From an uncultured Bacteroidales bacterium (GTDB lineage Bacteria; Bacteroidota; Bacteroidia; Bacteroidales; P3): 15,586 nt of DNA. The stretch covers positions 1 through 15,586 of the forward strand of contig CAMWSI010000005.1 in the NCBI GenBank assembly GCA_947176875.1, in the 5' to 3' direction. Under the pieces are notes generated by a model. That model was not told the origin of the DNA, ran no database searches, and saw only the letters and a program-made list of their open reading frames with translations. Below, piece by piece: positions 8,352-13,196 of the stretch; within the stretch, counting starts at the first letter, position 1; each line of letters begins with the position of its first letter. A program made the translations under genes and the position numbers.

Positions 8352-8833
8352 CGTGCCTTGAGCTTCTCAAGCTCTTTCTGCAGCTCCTCGTCGGACATCT
8401 CGGCGATGCGGTCGCTCTCCGACTTGTTGACCACCTCGGAGACATCGGCCAGCTTCAGCACCCGGGCGACGATCGCCTGCGAGTACTGCCCGGCAAGGGC
8501 TCCCTCCAGCTGGTCGGCCTCGATCCGCTCTCGCACGCGCGTGCATTGGACGCGCATAGTCTCACCCCGTCGCTCGTAGGCACGGAAAGTATTCATCGTG
8601 ATGCCCGCGAACTGGCAGAAGCTGATCAACGTCAGCGGCCGATCGATGTCGGCCAGCACCGTGCCTTTCTTGGTCGTCTTATACGACTTCCGCGGATTCT
8701 CCCGGGCCCACGCAAGGTACTGCTCGAACTTCTCGGCCAACGTGTCGGCTGTATACAAGCGCTCGACCCCGCGCTTATTGGAGGCGGGGCGATCATCGCA
8801 GGCGGCGATCTGTTTCTCTACGTTCTCTTCCAT
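8348..8833 (-). CDS. terS: Phage terminase small subunit (161 aa)
   Basis: This is the DNA-recognition subunit of the packaging complex, related in layout to gp3-type DNA-packaging proteins. The N-terminal half has LAEKFEQYLAWARENPRK, then the helix-turn-helix-like LTLISFCQFAGITMNTFRAY (about 68-88). A helical C-terminus ends in the charged coil SDEELQKELEKLKAR. I choose ATG at 8833 (MEENVEKQIAAC). The frame stays open to 8905, but that part encodes the tandem DNA repeats and has no family resemblance. It overlaps terL by 4 nt. A 93-bp gap with tandem repeats lies immediately upstream and could be its recognition site. Confidence 0.85.
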   Translation of the reverse strand: MEENVEKQIAACDDRPASNKRGVERLYTADTLAEKFEQYLAWARENPRKSYKTTKKGTVLADIDRPLTLISFCQFAGITMNTFRAYERRGETMRVQCTRVRERIEADQLEGALAGQYSQAIVARVLKLADVSEVVNKSESDRIAEMSDEELQKELEKLKAR

Positions 8834-8855
8834 GACTGCGCAATATACAACCATT

Positions 8856-8875
8856 CCGGGACTGTTGAACCCCGG
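8856..8875. repeat. Inverted repeat upstream of terS
   Basis: CCGGG (8856-8860) and CCCGG (8871-8875) flank a 10-nt spacer, 22 bp before the terS start. No T-run follows on either strand, so it is not a convincing terminator. It may be an operator half-site pair or part of a packaging site. Confidence 0.35.
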
Positions 8876-8880
8876 CAAAA

Positions 8881-8924
8881 CAACTGGCAACCAATTTGAA
8901 AACAACCGGCAACCAATTTGAAAA
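8881..8924. repeat. Two tandem 22-bp direct repeats between dnaA-like gene and terS
   Basis: Unit 1 (8881-8902) begins caactggcaaccaatttg and unit 2 (8903-8924) begins caaccggcaaccaatttg. They differ at one base and both end in aaaa. The 22-bp period is about two helical turns, so bound proteins would lie on the same face. The repeats occupy the 93-bp non-coding gap (8834-8926), the largest gap in this half of the operon. Candidate roles are a pac/cos site for the small terminase or an operator for late-gene control by the DNA-binding protein encoded just upstream. Confidence 0.7.
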
Positions 8925-8926
8925 TA

Positions 8927-9301
8927 TCACCCCAAATTTGCGAAAATATAAACGACTCTGTCGTGGCGATCCTTCACGGGACGGTGCGATTTTATCCGGC
9001 CCGCTACGCGCTTGTTGGCGACGCTGACCGCCTGCCGCGTAATCCCGAAATACTGGGCGATGCGGGGGATATATTCTCCCTTTTCGCGGGCGATGTACAT
9101 AGCCATCTGGCGAGCATCCGAGACGATGCAATTGCGGCACCTTCCCCGGACATCCTCCGGGTCAACCTCAAAAACGTTGGACGTGGCCGTTACGACCCGA
9201 TCCAGCAAACTGACATTCTCCATTTTGCAATTCTGATTAAAAACCCTACCTTTACAAAGCCAATCGTAAGGGGTGATCTTTCGGGATTGCCTCTTTTTCA
9301 T
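8927..9301 (-). CDS. DnaA domain IV-like DNA-binding protein (124 aa)
   Basis: The segment LLDRVVTATSNVFEVDPEDV (residues 32-51), then SDARQMAMYIAR (61-72), then the helix-turn-helix IPRIAQYFGITRQAVSVANK (78-97), follows the order of the DnaA C-terminal DNA-binding domain. Here the usual DHSTV signature is replaced by TRQAV. No AAA+ part is present, so it is a binding module only, as in many Bacteroidota phages. ATG at 9301 has an AGGAAA-like leader and lies 4 nt after the YopX stop. A second ATG at 9223 (MENVSLLDRV) would start exactly at the recognisable domain and is a real alternative. Placed before terS, it may regulate the packaging/tail block; that is inference. Confidence 0.8.
   Translation of the reverse strand: MKKRQSRKITPYDWLCKGRVFNQNCKMENVSLLDRVVTATSNVFEVDPEDVRGRCRNCIVSDARQMAMYIAREKGEYIPRIAQYFGITRQAVSVANKRVAGRIKSHRPVKDRHDRVVYIFANLG
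9224..9254 (+). promoter_or_regulatory. Weak plus-strand promoter-like element
   Basis: TTTG at 9224-9227, a 19-nt spacer, then TAccTTTA at 9247-9254: one base off the Bacteroidota -7 consensus. It directly precedes, and faces away from, the alternative start codon at 9223, the same geometry as the element at 1300-1330. If the gene starts at 9301 this lies inside coding sequence and may be chance. Confidence 0.2.
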
Positions 9302-9305
9302 TTTC

Positions 9306-9776
9306 CTACTTCTTCAGAAGTTCTGGGTTGTCGTGAATGTTGCCGAAGACCTTCGGCACTTTTGACCCTTCGAGGTCGTGAAGTGGTATCGGGTCATCGC
9401 CCCCATCGGTCGCCGGCATCAGCCAAAAACACCCATCGATGAACTTTACCTGATGTCTTGTTCGCATAATAATTGGACGGGGCCGGAGAGGCGCGCCCCA
9501 TTCATATTCCTCAAAATCCACACACTCTGGGTATTCGACCAAGTCGTCCTCGTATATTTCAACGCCTAAATCATCGAACTCGCCCGTGAATTGGCCCACG
9601 GTGGCGGGGTCGACCCAGTGAGGCACATCATCCCCTTGTCGTAGATGATGCCCGTCCACTTCGCATATCTCTGGCGGTAAGATATAGGGCGCCCCATTTT
9701 CGGAAATTATCAAATTTCCGTATACCCATTCTCCCGTGTCGAGGCGCTTGCCCCGGAATTTTATCTCGCGTAGCAT
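9306..9776 (-). CDS. YopX family protein (156 aa)
   Basis: The sequence begins MLREIKFRGKRLDTGEWVYG and contains TVGQFTGEFDDLGVEIYEDD, VKFIDGCFWLMP and the closing KVFGNIHDNPELL. Together these are the full signature of the phage YopX family. Length is typical. Its molecular role is not established; it is a common accessory gene of phages of Firmicutes and Bacteroidota. It lies 10 nt after the DUF551-like gene and 4 nt before the DnaA-like gene. No truncation is seen. Confidence 0.93.
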   Translation of the reverse strand: MLREIKFRGKRLDTGEWVYGNLIISENGAPYILPPEICEVDGHHLRQGDDVPHWVDPATVGQFTGEFDDLGVEIYEDDLVEYPECVDFEEYEWGAPLRPRPIIMRTRHQVKFIDGCFWLMPATDGGDDPIPLHDLEGSKVPKVFGNIHDNPELLKK

Positions 9777-9786
9777 CGCATTCAGA

Positions 9787-10089
9787 TTATTCGTGAATAT
9801 ATCGCCAACCGATTACTTTCATTGGCAAGCTGCTCTCCAACAAGAAGTGATTACTTGCAGGATCGAACGTGTCGATGTCATATAGACCCATCAAACGTTT
9901 TACAAGAACATGTTTTCCGGGTTCTGGAAGGATGTCTTGCGGGTCGTTCCATTTGGTCAACTCATGATAGCCCCGGGTTAAAACATCCTTTTCTGCAATC
10001 TCGATAGCTTGAATGGCGTCGTTTATATGGACGAAGCCATACTGATCGACATGCAGGCCCAGATAGTGTTGTGCTTTTTCGCTTTTCAT
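9787..10089 (-). CDS. DUF551-like small phage protein (100 aa)
   Basis: An N-terminal helical part (MKSEKAQHYLGLHVDQYGF, then INDAIQAIEIAEKDVLTRG) leads into ELTKWNDPQDILPEPGKHVL and ends VIGWRYIHE. The order 'W.dp...lPe.gk.VLvk......VIGWR.I' matches DUF551-like C-terminal domains of many phage accessory proteins, whose function is unknown. The gene at 12267-12572 shares the same final part (IIGWRYIRE) and a similar helix-plus-W layout, so the two are probably related. It starts 79 bp after the DGR-like target gene stop, across a gap with a hairpin. Confidence 0.8.
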   Translation of the reverse strand: MKSEKAQHYLGLHVDQYGFVHINDAIQAIEIAEKDVLTRGYHELTKWNDPQDILPEPGKHVLVKRLMGLYDIDTFDPASNHFLLESSLPMKVIGWRYIHE

Positions 10090-10107
10090 ATCTTTTTTCT
10101 TGGTTAT

Positions 10108-10133
10108 GCAGGGACGCCGTTACACGCCCCTGC
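10108..10133. repeat. 9-bp inverted repeat downstream of the variable region
   Basis: gcagggacg (10108-10116) and cgcccctgc (10125-10133) can pair over 9 bp with one G-T wobble around an 8-nt loop. It lies in the 79-bp non-coding gap (10090-10168), 48 bp past the end of the presumed variable region. In the gene's direction no T-run follows, so it is not an intrinsic terminator. A hairpin/cruciform just beyond the variable region is a known requirement for retrohoming in the Bordetella phage DGR; that it serves so here is inference. Confidence 0.45.
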
Positions 10134-10168
10134 TGACACGTTTATTCGTTCGTGCTCGCCACGCTCGC

Positions 10169-10900
10169 TCACTTGACATCCCGGACGCAGCGCACGGCTA
10201 AACCGTAAGCGCGGTAGTAATTGCCCAGCGGGTCCACGTACGACGAGTAGAAGACAAGACAGCCGGCGAAGGTGCTGCCGGACGTGGGCGAGGAAAACCA
10301 GGCGTAGCCGTACGTGCCGACGCCCCACAAATCTCCCGACGTGATGTTGCGGAAGCCCGAGGCAGGGAAGAAGAGGCTTCCCTCATGGTCAGTGTGGTGG
10401 TTGCCCCCGAACCAGCGACCTTTGCGCTCGTCGTCCCACGTGCTGCCGAGCTTGTCGAGGGCTACGAACTCGTCATCTATTGACAGTCGCCAGCCGTTAC
10501 CCAGCTGCTTGACCGCTTCCTCTGCTTCGTCGTAGGTGTAGTACCACCGGCCGTCGATCTCAGTACCGCCGAAGCCGGAGAGGTTTTCAGTCATCCACTC
10601 CAAATCCGGCATGCCCGGCAGGATGATGGTGGAGGGGGATTTCTCATCGGCTTTCGATTGCCCGATATAGCACGGGATCGTCTCGGGTTGTGCTTCGGAC
10701 TTCTCGGCGTCCTTGTACGTTTCGAGGGGGCACCAGTCGGGGACTTGTATTATCCCCGAATCCCCATCGAAACCAGCCAATCGCTGGGGATTCATCCGCG
10801 TACAGATAAAGGCAGCACACCGGCACACATCCGGATGGTTGTACCGCTCGGCGAATCGGCAATCTATGCAATTGTCGATGATGTTTTCGATCTTTTTCAT
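10169..10900 (-). CDS. FISUMP/C-type-lectin-fold protein, probable DGR target, fused to Cys-rich phage domain (243 aa)
   Basis: I take ATG at 10900 (MKKIENIIDNCIDC). Upstream in-frame ATGs at 10987 and 11047 exist but overlap other reading. Residues 11-57 carry C-x2-C-x11-C-x-C-x4-C and a later WCPLE, like the stand-alone Cys-rich small phage proteins. A linker (63-95) follows. Residues about 97-240 form a FISUMP/C-type-lectin-like domain (GNGWRLS, KGRWFGGN, GSLFFPASGFRN, ending LAVRCVRDVK). The last 50 residues are rich in Y/S/G with NNC codons (tac, gac, ggc), as expected from adenine mutagenesis of AAC-rich template. No signal peptide is seen. It sits with DNA modification and small accessory genes, not with tail genes. 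Ligand and location are unknown. Confidence 0.85.
   Translation of the reverse strand: MKKIENIIDNCIDCRFAERYNHPDVCRCAAFICTRMNPQRLAGFDGDSGIIQVPDWCPLETYKDAEKSEAQPETIPCYIGQSKADEKSPSTIILPGMPDLEWMTENLSGFGGTEIDGRWYYTYDEAEEAVKQLGNGWRLSIDDEFVALDKLGSTWDDERKGRWFGGNHHTDHEGSLFFPASGFRNITSGDLWGVGTYGYAWFSSPTSGSTFAGCLVFYSSYVDPLGNYYRAYGLAVRCVRDVK
10181..10333 (-). other. Presumed DGR variable region (VR)
   Basis: This covers residues about 190-240 of the lectin-fold gene. The reading FYSSYVDPLGNYYRAYGLAV has the Bacteroidota DGR spacing, in which the template reads Asn (AAC) at the variable places. Here those places read tac, tac, gac, ggc, aat, tac, tac, tac. An 18-nt adenine-free, GC-rich block (10181-10198) closes the region like an initiation-of-mutagenic-homology site. 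No template repeat, Avd or reverse transcriptase was found in the window. Confidence 0.6.
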
Positions 10901-10905
10901 AGTCG

Positions 10906-10971
10906 TTATCTGTTTTTGAAACGCTCCTCCGCATTCTAAACGCGGACGAAGCACGGGGTTGTGAATTTCAT
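10906..10971 (-). pseudogene. Possible remnant of a small phage gene
   Basis: Reading from ATG 10971 gives MKFTTPCFVRV, a TAG at 10936-10938, then NAEERFKNR and TAA at 10906-10908. The peptide looks to me like the beginning of a family of small Bacteroidota phage proteins, with one in-frame stop and an early end. It lies between the 50-aa gene and the lectin-fold gene. Similarity is from memory only, so this is tentative. Confidence 0.2.
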
Positions 10972-10976
10972 AGTTA

Positions 10977-11129
10977 TCAATGTTCATATACAAAATCTGT
11001 TGTTTGTAAATGTGATGGCCGCTGTTGTATCTCTGCCGTTTGTTCAAAGTGTTTCATCTGCTCGTCGGATTCCGGAAATAAAAATCCGTTGGCTCTAAGG
11101 GCGTCATCAAGCCAGTCTTCGAAGTCCAT
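10977..11129 (-). CDS. Small hypothetical protein (50 aa)
   Basis: ATG at 11129 to TGA at 10977-10979. It starts MDFEDWLDDALRANGFLFPE, is acidic, and ends in FVYEH. It lies 14 nt after the stop of the 97-aa gene, the regular spacing of this operon, and fills a stretch otherwise empty. No domain is recognised. The possible upstream start of the lectin-fold frame (10987) would overlap its stop by 11 nt. Codon use (gac, gaa, cag, ccg) looks like that of its neighbours. Confidence 0.65.
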   Translation of the reverse strand: MDFEDWLDDALRANGFLFPESDEQMKHFEQTAEIQQRPSHLQTTDFVYEH

Positions 11130-11143
11130 GTTGCTCGTATTCG

Positions 11144-11437
11144 TTAATCGTTGTTGTCGGAGTTTATACGATTCGGCGATTCATTCGCAAGATGATTTTT
11201 GAACAAAGAAAGAATCGTAATAAGCGAGTTCACTTTCTCCAAAAATTCTTCATTTGTGTCCACATGTGAGCGATGTAGCCGAACTTTATTGTGGCAATCA
11301 GCTATTTCAACAAATGTACAGTAGCAACTCCCTTCCGTACCTTCAAACACCCCATCATAGCACACGATACTGCCCGTAGAGGAGGATGTTTGGCTATTGA
11401 GCCACTTTTCAGATTTAAAGTAGGTCTTTGTTTTCAT
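11144..11437 (-). CDS. Conserved hypothetical phage protein (97 aa)
   Basis: I choose ATG at 11437 (MKTKTYFKSEKWLNSQ). The frame extends to a TTG at 11458, but the ATG has an A/T-rich leader and overlaps the methyltransferase stop by 23 nt. The core reads TGSIVCYDGVFEGTEGSCY, then TFVEIADCHNKVRLHRS, then a helical end (FLEKVNSLITILSLFKNHL). I believe it belongs to a family of small Bacteroidota phage proteins of unknown role. The arrangement suggests a beta-sheet core with a C-terminal helix. It has slightly lower GC than its neighbours. Confidence 0.75.
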   Translation of the reverse strand: MKTKTYFKSEKWLNSQTSSSTGSIVCYDGVFEGTEGSCYCTFVEIADCHNKVRLHRSHVDTNEEFLEKVNSLITILSLFKNHLANESPNRINSDNND

Positions 11438-12263
11438 ATTTGTTAATAGTTTCTGCAATCTGGTAGAACACCTGCGGGACTATCGCGTTTCCGTAGGCTT
11501 TGATGGACTGACGGCGCCATGCAGGAAAGGTGATACCGTCCAGTTCGGCGGGAAGCCCATCATCTCCGCTACGAACAGGGGATTGAGTTGGATATTCTTT
11601 CCAGAACTCCGTGCCATTCGGTGATTCAGTGAGTTCATTCTCAGAGAATCTATTTTCGCATCTGCGTACACGGCCGCTGTCCCCGTATGGAAGTCCGAGG
11701 CACGAGGTGTCGGTAGCAGCTTCAGGGCTATCGGCCGGCTCTTGCCGTTCTCGCAGACTTTCAGACCCTGCGTCTGAACGGTGGGCAACAATCCACACTC
11801 GGTCGCGCCGGTGTGGAGCGCCGACGGCACAAGCTGGAAGTACAAACGGCTGGACTTCGTAGCCGAGAGCTTCCAGGTCAGCGAACACCGTGTCGAGAAC
11901 CATGCCCTCCGACCAATTAACGAATCCGCGAACGTTCTCGCCCACGACCCAGCGGGGACGAATTTCGCGAATTGCTCGCAGCATCTCCGGCCAGAGGTAG
12001 CGGTCATCGTCCGTTCCCTTTCGCTTGCCGGCGACGCTGAACGGCTGGCAGGGGAAGCCCCCGGTGAGGACGTCGATGCGCCCTCGCCAAACGGTAAAAT
12101 CAGTTGTTCGGATGTCTTCATACTGAACTGCATTCGGAAAGTGATACGCCAGGACGGGGCGGCAAAACGGGTCAATCTCGCAGTTGAACATATTCGTCCA
12201 CCCTGCCCACTCGGCTGCGAGGTCGAAGCCGCCGATACCGCTGAATAGTGAAGCGTGTGTCAT
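11415..12263 (-). CDS. DNA (cytosine-5-)-methyltransferase (282 aa)
   Basis: It transfers a methyl group from S-adenosylmethionine to C5 of cytosine in phage DNA, probably to resist host restriction. Motifs in order: I, LFSGIGGFDLA (6-16); IV with catalytic Cys, GGFPCQPFSVAGKR (68-81, C72); VI, GENV (108-111); VIII, HRRDRVWIVA (151-160); X, AYGNAIVPQV (256-265). The target-recognition region between VIII and X is short (about 80 residues), so the recognised sequence cannot be read. No cognate restriction enzyme is nearby, so it is an orphan enzyme. It starts 3 nt after the DUF551-like gene stop. All catalytic residues are present. A 231-codon ORF lies inside it in another frame. Confidence 0.95.
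   Translation of the reverse strand: MTHASLFSGIGGFDLAAEWAGWTNMFNCEIDPFCRPVLAYHFPNAVQYEDIRTTDFTVWRGRIDVLTGGFPCQPFSVAGKRKGTDDDRYLWPEMLRAIREIRPRWVVGENVRGFVNWSEGMVLDTVFADLEALGYEVQPFVLPACAVGAPHRRDRVWIVAHRSDAGSESLRERQEPADSPEAATDTSCLGLPYGDSGRVRRCENRFSENELTESPNGTEFWKEYPTQSPVRSGDDGLPAELDGITFPAWRRQSIKAYGNAIVPQVFYQIAETINKYENKDLL
11480..12175 (-). CDS. Long out-of-frame ORF inside the methyltransferase gene (possible overlapping gene)
   Basis: It is open for 231 codons from a TTG at 12175; ATGs lie at 12133 and 12121 (MKTSEQLILPFGEG). It lies one frame off the methyltransferase on the same strand. The product is Ser/Arg-rich at first, then contains STRCSLTWKL, KLLPTPRASD and LNPLFVAEMMGFPPNWT. These motifs recur, from memory, in database proteins found with phage cytosine methyltransferases. 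The simplest explanation is that conserved methyltransferase motifs give a conserved shadow, and the window has many other long shadows. It is listed because the motif match is unusual, not because expression is shown. Confidence 0.2.
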   Translation of the reverse strand: MTRFAAPSWRITFRMQFSMKTSEQLILPFGEGASTSSPGASPASRSASPASERERTMTATSGRRCCEQFAKFVPAGSWARTFADSLIGRRAWFSTRCSLTWKLSATKSSRLYFQLVPSALHTGATECGLLPTVQTQGLKVCENGKSRPIALKLLPTPRASDFHTGTAAVYADAKIDSLRMNSLNHRMARSSGKNIQLNPLFVAEMMGFPPNWTVSPFLHGAVSPSKPTETR

Positions 12264-12266
12264 GGC

Positions 12267-12572
12267 CTATTCGCGTATGTATCGCCACCCGATAATCTTT
12301 TCTCGGGCGGCGAGGTAGTTTACAATCCATTGGCCATCCTCGTCAAGCCACCCGACACGATAAATTGTAACGCCGGATCCAATCCTCATTTTCAGCAACA
12401 CGTCTACATACAGTTCCGGAGGCTCTATTTGCGCGTCATGCCACCTCGTCAGCTCCTCACGCATCCATTCGGCACCTGCCTTGAAACCGTCGCGCTTGTC
12501 GTCGTTCATGACAGCGAATCCGTCGTCGTTTTCCATGCCGAACAGGTCGGCCTTCTTGTCAATATCGATCAT
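12267..12572 (-). CDS. DUF551-like small phage protein (101 aa)
   Basis: It contains DGFKAGAEWMREELTRWHDA, a helix common in phage DUF551-like proteins, then ELYVDVLLKM, VGWLDEDGQWIVNYL and the closing KIIGWRYIRE. Function is unknown. It resembles the 100-aa gene at 9787-10089, especially at the end, suggesting an old duplication or two acquisitions of the same module. It starts 8 nt after the ASCH gene stop and ends 3 nt before the methyltransferase start. Confidence 0.82.
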   Translation of the reverse strand: MIDIDKKADLFGMENDDGFAVMNDDKRDGFKAGAEWMREELTRWHDAQIEPPELYVDVLLKMRIGSGVTIYRVGWLDEDGQWIVNYLAAREKIIGWRYIRE

Positions 12573-12580
12573 CTCGTTGG

Positions 12581-13189
12581 TTATTTAATCAATTCATATT
12601 CGTATGCCACGACCCACGGATTGCTGGCCCACGTGCCGCGGCCGGAAACCTTGTCGATCAAGGCTGAAAAGGCTTCGCGAGGTGTGTCACGCAATATGTC
12701 TCCTACGACATAGTGAATCGGGTGGATAGGGAAATCGACCGGGAAATTGGGGACGAATTTCCTAATACCCTCCTTGATGCAATCCTCGTCCGATATATCT
12801 TGCAGGCGCTCGGCCCGTTTGCCCGTAATGCGGATGCGGTGCGGCATAAGCTCGGCTTTAACGAACATCTTGTTGCGCCAGCCGGCTGTATTGCTAAGGA
12901 CTACGTAGAGGCCGTCGTATCGGCTTGTTTTGCAAATCTCATCATGTATTCTTTCATAGTTTTGCGCCACGGCGACCACCTCGCCGACCTTATAACGAGT
13001 GGCGAAACGGACATCTTCCGCCGAATCGAAGTGCGCAACTACATCGTCGCCATCCATGTAGACGTCGTCTGCTTCATTCAGCACTTGCTGCTCCTCGTCG
13101 GTGAACTCGGCCCGCCGTGTGTTCTTCTTGCGCCCCTCGATAGTCGCCTGCGTCAACCCGTAGGCGTCGTTGAACATGATCTTTTTCAT
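12581..13189 (-). CDS. ASCH-domain phage protein (202 aa)
   Basis: It starts MKKIMFNDAYGLTQATIEGR with KKNTRR, the usual opening of phage ASCH-like proteins (a 'K..TRR' near residue 20). The middle has YKVGEVVAVAQNYERI and KMFVKAELMPHRIRI, and then ERLQDISDEDCIKEGI, which fits the conserved end of the ASCH fold. ASCH domains are RNA- or nucleotide-binding beta-barrels related to PUA; the role in phages is not known. It begins 7 nt after the PP-loop gene stop. It is complete, and I see no odd feature. Confidence 0.88.
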   Translation of the reverse strand: MKKIMFNDAYGLTQATIEGRKKNTRRAEFTDEEQQVLNEADDVYMDGDDVVAHFDSAEDVRFATRYKVGEVVAVAQNYERIHDEICKTSRYDGLYVVLSNTAGWRNKMFVKAELMPHRIRITGKRAERLQDISDEDCIKEGIRKFVPNFPVDFPIHPIHYVVGDILRDTPREAFSALIDKVSGRGTWASNPWVVAYEYELIK

Positions 13190-13196
13190 AGATTAT

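Noticed and set aside
7605..8579. 324-codon plus-strand ORF opposite terminase genes
   Set aside because: It is antisense to the large and small terminase, whose motifs are complete, and its sequence is Arg/Leu/His-rich with no recognisable fold.
8834..8905. Upstream extension of the small terminase
   Set aside because: The extra residues come from the tandem DNA repeats and intergenic DNA; the family begins near MEENVEKQ.
8881..8924. CRISPR array
   Set aside because: There are only two repeats, directly adjacent with no spacers, and no cas genes.
10108..10133. Intrinsic terminator after the lectin-fold gene
   Set aside because: The stem is followed by purine-rich sequence, not a T-run, in the direction of transcription.
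11313..11320. Minus-strand -7 box (TAcaTTTG) upstream of the 50-aa and lectin-fold genes
   Set aside because: The nearest upstream TTTG is 25 nt away, beyond the usual spacing, and the box lies within a coding region.
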